DNA of 64,000 nt from NCBI RefSeq assembly GCF_028009165.1, contig NC_079241.1, positions 3,224,001 to 3,288,000 of the forward strand. The letters run 5' to 3'. Source of the stretch: Akanthomyces muscarius (Eukaryota > Ascomycota > Sordariomycetes > Hypocreales > Cordycipitaceae). The position numbers and the translations under genes were made by a program. How positions within the stretch are numbered: the first letter of the stretch is position 1; every line of letters starts with the position of its first letter. Shown one piece after another: positions 48,135 to 60,017 of the stretch. The notes below the pieces were generated by a model. The model made no database searches. It had not been told where the DNA came from and saw only the letters and a program-made list of their open reading frames with translations.

Positions 48135-50991
48135 ATGGCAACCTCAAGAATATTTGTCAAGGGCCTGCCGACCAGCCTCACGGAGGCTGACTTTCGGAAG
48201 CACTTTTCTGCGGGAAACCGCGAAGTCACAGATGTCAAGCTCATGGCACAGCGTCGCATTGGCTACGTAGGCTACAAGTCACCAGAGGACGCCGAAAAGG
48301 CTGTCAAGTACTTCCACAAGACCTACATTCGCATGTCCAAGATTGCGGTCGAGCCAGCAAGAGCAGTAAGTTTATGAAAACCTCCGAGGCAAGGGGCAAA
48401 GCTCTGGGTGCTAACTGGAATGCAAGATCTCAGATCCTGTCTGGACCAGGGCAAATGTCGCCACCCGAACCGCCGCACCGGAGAAGGGCAGCAGAGAGCT
48501 GCCGTCGCCTGTCGCCGCTGAAGAAGGTGGCTCCAAGAAGAGAAAGCGCGAGGACCTGGACCAGTCAGATCCCAAGCTGCAAGAGTATCTTAGGGTCATG
48601 GGGAAAGGAAGGGAGAGCCTTGTTGCTGATGAGACAGCTGTCGAATCAAGCGGGGCCGCAGTGCGACAAGCTGGTTCGCTTGTGCCTGACGGGGAGAGCG
48701 ATGACGAGTACGTCGAGGTTCCCTCGAAGAAGGAGAAGCTCCGCAAGGTTGATCATGCGACGGGCGAGACCAGTGTTGCTCAAGTGACACCAGCGAGGGA
48801 GCCAACATCTCGTAAAGACGATGCGAGTGTCCCGGCCGACGGTGTGGCTGGGCCGTTGCCTGGTGCCCCAGCCCCAGAATCTGTTGCGGCGAACCAATCA
48901 GCTGATGTGGCAATGGCTGCGACAGATGACGATTGGCTGCGCTCTCGAACAAACAGACTTCTGGACTTGGTTGACCCAGATGATATTTCCCATGTCGCAC
49001 CCAAAGCAAAGGCTGATTGTGACAGCTCGGCTGTCCAAGAGGTCGGAAATGACAAAGAGGCTCCGCATTCCGAAGAAGACGGAACTCACGATGGCCAAGA
49101 CCTTCTCCCACCGCAAGGGCAGGACAAAGACTCAGCTGCAGAGGCTATTTCGAGAACTTCTCGGCTGTTCGTACGAAATCTTCCTTACTCCGCCACGGAA
49201 GATGACCTGAGGGAGGAGTTTGAAAAGTTTGGAGGTGTAGATGAAGTAAGTTGTCTCTTTTCCTTCCTCATGTTCACATGTTTGTTTTTCCAATTCTTTT
49301 TCCCAAACTCGGCTTGCATGATGAACCCCAGATAGGGACAGCTTATACCTAACGGTATTTGATGAGAACCCTGGGCGATTATTTTAGTAGATGCTTCGAC
49401 CTGTCTGATAGCTTGCCATACTCCTGTCATTTTCCGATTACTCCTAGATACATGACACAAAGAGGGACACAATGACTGACACATCCAGGTACACTTGCCA
49501 GTAAATGCGCAAGGAACAGCCAAAGGTTTTGCGATGATGCTGTTTACAAAGCCATCCGACGCGGTTGCTGCATTCCAAGCGTTGGATGGGGCAACGTTTC
49601 AGGGGCGTATCATCCACATCATTCCAGCGGACGCGAAAAGAGAGCACGGCGTGGACGACTTCTCCATGTCTAGTCTCCCGCTGAAGAAACAAAACTTGAT
49701 TCGCAGAAAGAAGGAGGCGGCATCCACCACTTTCAATTGGAATTCCCTTTACATGAGCCAGGACGCCGTCAACGCCTCAGTGGCGGCTCGACTTGGTGTC
49801 TCAAAATCAGAGGTGTTGGACCCGACATCAGCCGATGCAGCGGTCAAGCAAGCTATCGCCGAAACGAGTGTGATCCAAGATACCAAGGCCTATTTTGCCG
49901 CCAACGGGGTCGACTTGGATGCTTTTAAGTCTCAGAAGCGGGGCGATACGGCGATACTGGTCAAGAACTTCCCATACGGGACTACCATGGAGGAACTCCG
50001 CAAATTGTTTGAGGAGTTTGGCACAGTTCTCAGAGTTTTAATGCCGCCGACGGGTACAATCGCCATTGTGCAATTTGCACAGGCCAATCAGGCAAAGTCG
50101 GCATTTGGCAAGCTGGCATATCGACGGATTAAGGACAGCGTCCTTTTTCTGGAGAAGGCGCCGAAAGATCTGTTTACTAGCGAGGCGCCAGCAGTGCCGG
50201 TAGCCAAGGCCAACACCCAGCCAACCGGAACGACCAAATTGAGCGTTAGCGACCTGTTGACAGGCGGGCGCGACAAGGCAGAAGAGGACGAAGTGGAGAC
50301 GACATCGCTGTTCATCCGCAATTTAAACTTTGCCACAACCACCAGTAGACTAGGTGAAGCTTTCAAACCTCTGGACGGGTTCGTCTCCGCCAGAGTCAAG
50401 ACTAAGACGGACCCGAAGAAGCCGGGTCAAATACTTAGCATGGGCTTTGGATTTGCCGAGTTTCGCACGAAAGAGCAGGCTCAGGCAGCGCTCAAGGCCA
50501 TGGACGGGCAGGCGCTGGACGGGCATGCGCTGACAGTCAAGGCGTCGCACAAGGGCCAGGACGCTGCCGAGGAGCGAAGAAAGGAAGACAAGGCGAAGAA
50601 GGTGGCCGCTCAGCGAACCAAGATTGTTATCAAGAACTTGCCGTTCCAGGCAAGCAAGAAGGACATTCGGACGCTATTTGGCACCTATGGTCAGCTAAGA
50701 TCCGTCCGCGTTCCAAAGAAGGCAGACTATACCTCAAGAGGTTTTGCCTTTGCAGACTTTGTGACACCACGCGAAGCCGAAAACGCACTAAACGCTCTGC
50801 GGGACACTCATCTGCTTGGGCGCCGCTTAGTGCTGGACTTTGCTGAGGCGGAGGCAGTCGATGCCGAGGAGGAGATTGAAAAGATGCAGCGCAAGGTGGG
50901 AGGCCAGGTGAATAAGATGGCGCTTCAGCAACTTACAGGAGGGGGACGCAAAAAGGTGAATATTGGCAATGAAGACGAAGACATGGAATAG
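48135..50991 (+). CDS. MRD1: Mrd1, five-RRM pre-rRNA processing factor
   Basis: Three exons, 48135-48365, 48427-49245 and 49489-50991, give 850 residues. Five RRMs are visible by their RNP2 motifs: IFVKGL (about residue 5), LFVRNL (about 322), ILVKNF (about 504), LFIRNL (about 622) and IVIKNL (about 727). Matching RNP1 segments include GFAFADF in the last. A charged, Ser/Glu-rich linker separates RRM1 and RRM2, as in Mrd1 of other fungi. Mrd1 binds the 35S pre-rRNA and U3 snoRNA in the nucleolus and is needed for early cleavages leading to 18S rRNA. The order of RRMs and overall length fit the family. Intron 2 (243 bases) splits RRM2 and is longer than most introns here. Confidence 0.93.
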
Positions 50992-52716
50992 ATGCAGCAA
51001 TGGCGTAAAAATTTATTCAAGATACCCTTTTCCTTTAACTTTTGGTCTTTTGCCCTCGTTTGGTGACTATGTAGTACTAATTATGCGGTGGTAGTCCCTT
51101 GGGTGAAGATATTGGTCATGCTCCCTTGGGCAGGGCGTGGTGCATTACTAAGGGCAGGTGTCGGATAGACGCCAACAGAACAGCAAAGGGAAAAAGATTG
51201 CAAGCGAGCGAGGGCATTGCGCAGCTCGACGCGCTCTGATGGCCCGCAAACAAAGGAGGATGCAAGAAATAACAAAATAAAAATAACAAGAGAAAGTCCC
51301 AGCTGACAATGTCGGAGGCTTGTCTGATTGTAATCTTGCTGCATACCAGAGAAGCAGGAAACCGATGAGAATCTGCGGCAGTCGTCTTTTTTACTATGGG
51401 GAAGGGAACAAGCAGTAAGTTCGTTAGCAAGTTAGTTACCAAGCTTCAACGCCAAGTTAGCCCGGTGAACGACTGTACCTTGCCTACCTACTTGGTATTA
51501 ACTCCTGTGAGTGGCTGCCTGGTGATGAGACCTTGGGATGGCGGCCCCACCATGCCAACGATTCCCACACGCCACACCACCACCACCCTTGAACCAACGC
51601 CAAACCCTCTTTTTGCGCTGCCTCGCTGCATTTCTTAGCCTCCCTTGAGCAGAGACAAGTCGCGAAGCTTACACGCAGCACCCCGCCCTCATCCTCTCTC
51701 TCTCCTCCACCCCGAAGATGCTGACCCTCGCCCCGGGTGTAACGTGCGATGAGCGGGCTCCTCTTCGTTGCGCACGGATGGCTTGTGGCGCCCGCTTCTG
51801 CAGGAACACAGCTGTCATCGAAAGGCAGCAGCCCTGCAAAAGGAGTATCTTGGCTGATGGGGTTTCGTCGCCGCCGGGCCTCTACATCGAGAGCTGAGCT
51901 GCGCGAAAGTGCCTGAAGAAAAAGCGAGAGAGACAGAGAGTCTAGCTACTAGCATCAAGACATTGGGGGCGTGTCTCGATCCTGATGGGAAATATAGTCC
52001 TCTTCTACTACTGGCTATATCACCTCCCGCTCGTCGACGGAGCCCCTCCCCCTCCTCCCAGGTGCCAGTCTGTCGGATGGTAGCGCTTGTCGACACACCC
52101 TCCCCCCCTCCTCTTCATCATGTCTCGCCGTTCCTGGACGGGTGGGCTGCTCTGCCCGCCTGGTGCCGAAAAGCTGCAAAGGCAACCCACCGAGAGGCGC
52201 GATGGCTCTGGGTACAGGCAGACACACACACCTGAGCGATCACTAGCCTGGTTGACCCTTCGTCAATAGACCGATCCACAGTCCACAGGCTCATCGTCCA
52301 TGGTTGCCCCATCGGAAGGTGCCAAAGTCTAGGATTTATATGGTCGTCGACGACTGTCCTAGATACAGACGCCTCGTTCCAGTCAAACTCTGAGCCATTG
52401 CCAAATCGTACATTTATCCCACGAGTCCACTCCCAGAATTCCTTTCAACATTTCTTGTTCCTCTACCACTTGCCTTTCATTCTCACTCTCACTCTACCAC
52501 ACAAGCTTTTGCCAGCCCAAGAAAGCAAAAACCCTCCTTCTTGTTCCTGTTCCTCTTTGGCATTCTTACGACGGTGAGCTTTTGCCCTTCCTCTTTGTTG
52601 AAGAAGGCAAAATCCCATTGTTGGCATTCCTGCAGCAAGGAAAGAAGGCTTTCCTCAGCTCCCCGTCACACACACCACATACACATATTGCAATTCCAGC
52701 AAGCATTTGTTGGACA
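50992..52716. other. Upstream region of abaA
   Basis: 1.7 kb with no supported gene. It holds the Mrd1 3' UTR and the abaA promoter and leader. Words matching the degenerate BrlA consensus MRAGGGR occur at 51095-51101 (minus), 51122-51128 (minus), 51185-51191 (plus) and 51641-51647 (minus). Their number is only modestly above chance. Confidence 0.5.
52478..52630 (+). promoter_or_regulatory. Three CATTCY AbaA-type sites upstream of abaA
   Basis: CATTCT at 52478 and 52561 and CATTCC at 52625, all on the same strand and within 240 bases of the abaA start codon. CATTCY is the site bound by AbaA and other TEA-domain factors. Their clustering suggests autoregulation. Since a CATTCY word is expected about once per 2 kb per strand, three in 150 bases is unusual. 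Confidence 0.5.
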
Positions 52717-55496
52717 ATGTCTTCACTATACCCTCCCAGACCGATGCTGTCATCGCAGCGCTACCAGCAAGACTATGTCGATGCCCGCCGCAGCAGCATG
52801 CAGCAGCCGCAGCCTGGCCCTCCCCGTGCTCCCCTGCGCGAGTCTACTGGCAATGCCCAGGCGCACAACTTCAACGGCATGATCTCTTGCTACCAGAGCC
52901 CCGTATCCATGTCCCCTTCCATGCAGCAGCCGCCCCAGAACATCCAGCCGCCCATGGTCCCCTCACAGTCCTTTGACTGCCTCTACCGCGTGCCCACTCC
53001 TCGTCAGCCCCAGCCCCAGCAGCAGCAGCGTTACCAGCGCAAGCCCAGAGCCGACATCAACCCTCTCTACTTCTGGCCTGCCTTTCGCCAGTACCGCAAC
53101 AGACAGGCGCACAAGGATACACAAAAGGACAAGGGCGGTGTCTGGCGCCGTCCTGAGCTTGAAGATGCCTTTGTCGACTGTAAGTATTAGAGAAACATAC
53201 ATGCACTGGAAGGGATGCAAGACTAACATGAGCTTCAGCTGTCCTGCTCATGCCTCACATGGGCCGCCGCAAGTTTTCCATGGGCGGAAAGCTTCATGGC
53301 CGCAACATGCTGATTAGCGAGTACATCTTTACTCTCTGCATTGCCATTCTCGGCAGCAAGGAAATCTTCCGCATCGACAACAGCAACGATAGCATTGAGC
53401 AGATGGGGCGCAAGCAAGTCTCTAGCCATATGCAGGTTGTCAAGAAGTTCTTTGAGGACCTGCGCTGCTTCCACTTCCTCTTCCCCTCGGAAGAGAAGAA
53501 GGAGCCTGGCTCGACCAACTCGGAAGACTACTACGACGAAGAAGAGCAAGAATCATTCAAGTCCAACCCCATCCTCACTGCGCTTGCTGAGGGCCGTGTG
53601 CCTGATGTTAAGCCCAACTACCCCTACTTCTCTCAGCTCCTTGCCCTCCAGTCTTACATCACCGTCCGACCAAAGACCTGCGAAATCTTTGTCTCCTCTT
53701 CGGACATTAAGATTCGCGATGAGATTGCCTATGACATCAATGATAATGCCCTCGACCAGGCCTCCTTCCCCCACCTGAACAAGTACAACAACTGCGATGA
53801 CAGCCCCAACGTACTCGGCAAGGATGTTCTCCTGCACGAGTACACCCGCTCTCTGGACCACGCCACCTCGGCCTCGGTCAAGTCTGTCACGCGCCGCTGG
53901 CAAAAGGATGCGCCGGCCATGTACGAAACTCTGGAGCTTCCCGGCCGCGACGAGGATTGCCTTCTCCTTGAGATGTGCGCTACGCTCGAGCTGCACGAGC
54001 ACGCCAAGTTCCCCTCTGGCTCTGAGCTGACTGGCTTCGTCGAAGTCGCCATCACCCAGCAGGCTCTGCAGAACCACCAGTGGAAGTGCGTCACTCGCCT
54101 GACGCGCCCTGCTGAGCTCCACAGCGACGAGTCCGGCCAGACCGCCGTCTACACCAATGAGAGCGGCATCCACCGCCGCGGCTGCAGCGACTCCAAGCCT
54201 GACTGCGACTGCCACACGCGCTCTCGCCAGGACATCCACGTCCCCTTCCCTGCTGTGGAGTGGGCCAGCATCCTGAGCATGGCGGTGCAGTACCCCGATG
54301 CGGAGCACCAGCGCGCCAAGGAGAAGCGCATGAAGATGGGCGCTGGCGGCAAGAAGTCTGATGTCGAGCGTGCCGGTAGCAAGCGCAAGCGTTCTGAGGA
54401 CGACGGCGATGCCGCGTCCTGGGCCCGCCGTGAGCCTACTGGCAGCGATCTCATTTGCAAGGTGGCCATGTACCAGGAACTCTGGTCCCGCGCGCCCGAC
54501 TCTGCCCAGTGGCAGCGCCAGGGCATCATCTTCTGGCGCTTCAACACCACGAATCAGTGGTACAAGTACGAGCCCGTCTTCAAGCCCGCCGGCACCTCGT
54601 GGCGCTGGCTGACCATCAACGACCCCATGTCGCGCTACCACCAGCAAAAGGCGCTGGTATACCCTCCGGCCGGCGTGCCCCGCGATGCCATCATGTCGCC
54701 CACGCCCACCGTCAACCAGCACCTGACGGCGGCCATGAACCAGACGTTCCATACGTCCTGGGACCAGAGCAGCGGCATGCCCCATGTGCCCACCCTGCAG
54801 ACGCCTGCCAACAGCATGGGTCTGTTTGACTCATTCTCCAACGGCTTGGCCACGCCCCCACCTTCGGCGACAATCCCCCCTCCGTACTCGAACGGCAGCT
54901 TTGACTCCAACATGGGAGCCAACGGTGTCAACTTCCTGCCCTCCAACGGCAGCATGAGCCATCAGCAGCAGCAGCCTGACTCGCGCCACGGATCGGGGAG
55001 CCTTGCCTCGGGCCAGTCGTACTTTGATGATAACCAGGTCTCGTTTGCGGACAACAAGCCCCCGCTGCCTGCCATCGTCACCAACTACACCACTGCCGTC
55101 TCGGCCGGTCTCGAGCAGCTGGCCACGCCTGGCGTCTACGACAACTCTCCCTGCGACACCACCAACCTGCAGGGATGGGACATGTCCACGCTGGATCCGT
55201 GGGCAGCGGCGGGCGGCGGTCCCACGCCGACCTCGTCGACTGGCGCGCCGCAGGACTGGCCTCCCGCACCGCCACCTGCGCACCAGCACCACCAGCAGCA
55301 GCCACAACATCACCAGCAACAGCCTCACCACCCGGGTGCCAAGATGGAGCACGCCGATCACTCGGGGATGTGGGCGGCGCCGCAGTGGAGCGTGCCCAGC
55401 AGCGCGGGATCCCAGGGTGGCAGCCCCCGCCAGATGAAGAGGCGCAGGACCGACGGCGGGCTTGATAGCCATGTGCCCGTCTCGGCGGGCTGGTGA
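52717..55496 (+). CDS. abaA: AbaA, TEA/ATTS-domain conidiation regulator
   Basis: Two exons, 52717-53179 and 53239-55496, with a 59-base intron inside the TEA domain, give 906 residues. The TEA domain spans about residues 137-215 and reads GVWRRPELEDAFVD, then SVLLMPHMGRRKFSMGGKLH, RNMLISEYIFTLCIAILGSK and IEQMGRKQVSSHMQVVKKFF. This is the DNA-binding fold that recognises CATTCY. The N-terminus is Gln/Pro-rich. A basic SKRKRSEDD cluster in the middle may serve nuclear import, and the C-terminal 250 residues are Gln/Pro/Ser/His-rich. AbaA acts downstream of BrlA in phialide differentiation and conidial maturation. The family is certain; orthology to AbaA rather than another TEA protein is supported by length and by the sequence around the domain. 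Confidence 0.92.
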
Positions 55497-57627
55497 GCAG
55501 CACCCAAAGGCTAATGAAGAAGAAGTAGTGTGTCTGCTAAGACATGGAGGGGTGGACCAGGCCGCAGCCTTGGGCTTCTGACAAGACTTTTTATGAAACA
55601 TTGTGAATTATCATGGCGAAAAGGATGTATGCGCGGATTTGGATGATTTTTCTTTTCTTTACACATTTTTGTGATGACTTTTGGGAGTTGGATTTTTTTG
55701 GAGCGAGGGAAACGAGGTTTCATTCCGTTCCTGTGGCGCGATTGGAGTACCAGATGTTCATTTCTTCTTTACTTTTTTTCGCATTTACAATATCCCCTAT
55801 TTACCTCTTATCCTTTTTATTATATGACTAAAATAATACATGATGATCAAAACAACTTTCTCCGCTCTATCGCTTTGTGACTGGTTTGCTGAAGATGGCT
55901 TGGCTGGCTAGTGAGGCAAGACATGCCCCATGTGAAGAGACTAACATTGGTGGCGAATAAGCACGGGGGATGAGAAAGAAGGTCTTGGAAATCTGGCGAA
56001 TGAAAATGCGTGTTTTGCAAGAGTGTTGAGTGGCTGCCAAGTGCGAATCGATGGGAGGAAAAATGCGACAGAGAAAAAAGGTGAGCGAACATGTCTTGGT
56101 CCAGTCAGGGCTTGTGCCGTGCAAAAGCTTGGGTGAGACCGGGGCTTGGTTAGGTTCATGCAAGCACTTAAAAGTCCCAAGTGAGACATATTCTTCGCTC
56201 TCTCTCGCGCGGGACGAGAGTGAGGGAAGATGGGATGGGAGGAAAAGAGGTGAATCACATTCTTCTGGAGCTGGCAAGGTAACGTTGGGTAACATGGTGC
56301 GGGATGTAAGTTGGAGGTGGTGGGGTGCATGAGAAGGCTTTTCTGTGTGAGAAGACGTAAACGCCTCACTCGGGATTTTCGGGGACAGCATCCTGCTTCT
56401 GCCGGTGCTGGGTACGATCAGGGACTCGGTGAGCTCATGTGAGCAAGTGGAGGGATGAATGTATGATCCGGTAGTCGTTGCAGATGAGGCTAAAGCTCGT
56501 TCACCACACACACACACACACTGAAACGATGTAAGTCATGCAAGTCATGTGTGAGGGGCCCTTTTGAAAGCTCCATGCAAGGGCAAAATCCCCGCCCAAG
56601 ACAGCAACCGTTCTGGCGGGATGATGTGTTGCCTCCCCCCACGCGAACGAAACTGACGAACCTTTGAGAAGGCAAGAGGACCTCATGATGTGGAGGACGA
56701 TGTCCTGAGACATGAGAGAGAGCAGAGCTAGCACGTGCTACTGAAGAAAAGGGATGAAGATTTAATGCAGATGAGATGTGATGTAGAGGTGGAAGAAATG
56801 ACTTTCTCGCAAGATGATTGGGCGGAAAGGCTGTCTCTCAGCTGCATGAGATGGCGTTCTCGATGTGTGAGGACGGGACTTGGGCAGTCACGATGGTACG
56901 TGATGGTTCTTTTTTTTTTTTTTTTTTCGGCGACGGTACGCCCTTCGAAGAATATCGGGAAATGGAGTTGCCACATGATGATTTATCATGATTTTCTTGG
57001 GAAGATGTAAAATCTAGGTGGCTGGGGGGTGTGATGAGGCTTTGGAATGAAGAAAGTGCGCCGGTCGACGGACGATCATTCCCCGCTGGGCTCTCGCCTG
57101 AGTTTCCTACCACGGAAAGCGTATCGCAGAAGAAAGATAAATTTCCATGGGGAATGGATTTACTGCGTTGTGATTAGTTGATTAATCGGATTTTGCTTTT
57201 GCGGGGTTTATTTTCGCAGTACACCCATGTTGCACATGGGTGTAAGTGGCACTCCGCCGAGACCCCCAATGCAACTTTGTAATAAACTCTTTGGGGCAAA
57301 ATCACACTCCTGGCAATTACATTGCTCGGTGCAGGCTCTTGCATTATGGCCTCTAGAGAGAGTCTTGCCGACAACGCCCCTGCAAACTATGGCTGCGCGC
57401 TGAGTTGCAATCATGAGTTTAGTGTAGTGGTTCTCTCATCGTAGCTATAAACGGGGTACCAAAGGGGGTGTTTTGCGAATGCTGTTGCACAGTACGACAC
57501 CTGCCCTTTAAGCACGTTAGTATTGATAAGCTAGAAGTCGTACAACTCGTACGAGTCTGGGCACGACGCTCATGCGATGTGAACTTTTGAAGAAGCAAGA
57601 AAAATCAATAAAAGTGGCAAACAAGTC
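55497..57627. other. Gene-free stretch downstream of abaA
   Basis: About 2.1 kb. It contains the abaA 3' UTR and scattered open frames up to 216 codons on the minus strand (55867-56517) that have no motif. A poly-T run of about 20 bases lies near 56910-56930. Confidence 0.5.
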
Positions 57628-58160
57628 ATGAGTTGGAATACGGTCCTTTTCTTTTTCTTGGGTTTTATTTATAATGCATTCCATTCCGTCATCTTGAATC
57701 TGGCCCAAAGGCTTTTGCTCATATTCCCAAATATCGTTGGAAAACCCAACACCTCAACAGCAAAGCTGCAACGCTTGAAACTGCAAAACGCGGATAAGAA
57801 ATGGAAAAGAATCGCCGAATCGTGTCTGAAACTGGTGAATTTATGCCAGGGTAGGTCTACCCAGCTGACGACTACTTCAGCTTTCTCGGAGTCCTATGCT
57901 AATGTTTGTCGTAGTGCACACTGGCTCAGTGTTTTTGGCGCCTTTGATCGATGCGGACTGCTCCCAAACTGCCATGGTTGTCTGTTCAGCCGTTCTTCTG
58001 ATCTACCAAGCATCATGGCAGCAGCGACATGGGTCTGAAAGGGCATTGATCCACAAACCTCAGCGCACTCTCCTTGTACTCACCTGTCTACATAAAAGCA
58101 TGCCGATACCGCAAAACAGACAGAATTGGTGGTTGGCCGAGAAAGATCGGTAGCAGGTAC
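57628..58160 (+). pseudogene. Possible decayed N-terminal part of an ABCC transporter
   Basis: Hydrophobic frames such as MSWNTVLFFFLGFIYNAFHS and, in another frame, VVCSAVLLIYQASWQQRHGS resemble the extra N-terminal membrane domain of ABCC transporters. Frames change and stops intervene. The link rests mainly on adjacency to the clearer remnant that follows. Confidence 0.35.
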
Positions 58161-58215
58161 CACGGGCCTTCTACCAGGCAAGCCATAATCTCCCACAGGA
58201 GCCAGACTTTCTAGC

Positions 58216-59640
58216 CAACTTGGCTATATAGTGTTCATGCACTTTATGTACTTTGATGGGCCGTTTATTGCAGCTCTGGCTGTGGGAACCTGCTTTTTCC
58301 AGATAGGCGCCAGCATTTACACCAACTACTGGATGTCGCGCTGGGTTGAACACGCCGACGCCAGAGGAAGCAGCGCCTCATGCTACTTGGTGGCGTACAT
58401 TGGTTTGAGTTTCCTTACCGAGGCTGTTGATGGAGTCTGAATGATGGCTTTCAGTAGAGACATTTAGGTGGCTGCTAGAAAGCTCCATATAGACGTGATC
58501 AACGCCGTCATGGCGGCGTCGCTGTCGTGGTTCACTGAGCAGGCCGCCTTGGAGACGCTGAATAAGCTGTCCGGAGATATGCCGGCCCTAGATCAGAGCA
58601 TCTACAACTCCATCGTTCCGGTAATCAGCCTTGCGATTCGATGTATACTCATGATAGGGGCTGTTTCATCTGAACTCCCCATCTTCATGCTGCCAGCCCT
58701 TGCCATGCTGATGGTACGAGGGTGCCTGCCATCGTCTCACTGAACTTGTTTCCGCCAGCAAATCTCCCATCTTTCAGACTTCTCCAAAGGACTTTCCGTC
58801 TCCATGGTGATTCGTGCGACACCGTCTACGCCTGCAATCTTTCATGCTAAGCTGAACTGTTTGTTCTGTGCACCGTCCCGGGCACAACATGCTCAGTCAA
58901 ATGCCAACCAATAGCTGAGTTTTAGAATTAGCATTATAGCAATAGCGATCAATGTCCTGGTCGCGTACCTTGCCCTGTCCTAGAGTGGTAGAATGTCGGC
59001 CGGCTTGACGGGCTTCTGTTTGTCTCAGGCGACCCAGCTCAGCGACAATGTCCTATCGTTGATCTTTAGCTTCAACAATCTGAGTCGTAACATGCAAACG
59101 GCATGTTTAAAAGGAGCAGGAAGCTTACGTATTTTGTTTAATCCTTTACTTTTAACAATGCTAAATAGGATACAGTTCCAGCGCGTAGGAGAGTACACAC
59201 AGCTGGCGCCAGAAAAAGACGACGTCACCAAGAGTAGCGAGGAATCGCCAGCGACTTGGCCGACGACTAGGGCTATATAATTGCGGAATGTCACGGCACG
59301 ATATACTACTGATGGACAAGATATCCCGAAGAACATTCCTCTAAGGATTATGCCTGGGGAGCGCATCGCCATTGTTGGTAGAACCGGCAGCGGGAAGAGC
59401 ACGGTCAGTGCTTAGTCGAACACGACAGGTTTTCACGCGGCTAACAGGATTATAGCTAATTTTATCTCTACTCGGATTCAAAAATGTCGAATCTGGGTAG
59501 ATGCTGCATGACGGGGTGGACATCTAATCGATTCCGCGCAAGCGTCTGCGACAATCCATTTCCACAATCCCTCAAGAGGCACAACTACTCCAAGGCACTC
59601 TCGCTTCGAACCTCGACCCCTCCAGCACAACCCAGAATCA
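58216..59640 (+). pseudogene. Decayed ABCC multidrug-type transporter, C-terminal half
   Basis: Pieces of the second membrane domain and second ATP-binding domain occur in order but in broken frames. First comes HFMYFDGPFIAALAVGTCFF with YTNYWMSRW, then ARKLHIDVINAVMAASLSWF with GDMPALDQSIYNS. A further piece carries SAGLTGFCLSQATQLSDNVL with FQRVGEYTQLAPEKDD. The Walker A region IMPGERIAIVGRTGSGKST follows, and finally the Q-loop region RLRQSISTIPQEAQLLQGTL. In-frame stops separate the pieces, an extra segment of about 22 residues interrupts the match before FQRVGEYT, and the ABC signature and Walker B are absent. The gene is a relic. An intact version would be a full-length ABCC exporter of about 1,400-1,500 residues. 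Confidence 0.8.
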
Positions 59641-59748
59641 CAACTTCAAAACGCCTTTGATGTGTGTCAGTGCATGTCAATGTAAAGAGATGAAGAAAGG
59701 CCGAGATGCTGCACAAACAATGAATTCTCTCCTGACTTCCATACAAGC

Positions 59749-60017
59749 TCGAGACTCAGTTTAAGCAGTCTACGACTCCCGATTTCGGTGGATACCGCCA
59801 TGTGGGGTATATTGATGAAGAGGATGTCATGAAGCTAGAGTTCTCTGCGCACAACGTCTCACTGATGCTGAGGGGCCAGGATTGGGCCGTGGCAGTGTTG
59901 AAGGACCTGGAGGGAAAGGGTCCTTTGCCTGCTAGGACTACGAATCCTTGGCGTGAGCAGATAGAGGAGCTGATTTCGAGGGACATTGGCCATGGCGGAG
60001 CATCCGGCACACACTAG
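59749..60017 (+). CDS. Unassigned exon-like ORF fragment
   Basis: An open frame of about 88 codons ending at TAG (60015-60017), with content such as GYRHVGYIDEEDVMKLEFSA and DWAVAVLKDLEGKGPLPA. It is charged and soluble-looking and does not match the missing end of the ABC transporter. A CATACAAG sequence just upstream could be an acceptor. I do not recognise it. It may be the last exon of a lost or disrupted gene. Confidence 0.3.

Noticed and set aside
53553..54785. 410-codon frame antisense to abaA
   Set aside because: A shadow caused by GC-biased third positions in the abaA coding sequence; it has no motif of its own.
55867..56517. 216-codon minus-strand frame downstream of abaA
   Set aside because: No recognisable domain and low-complexity Ser/Pro/His content; an overlapping frame is also open.
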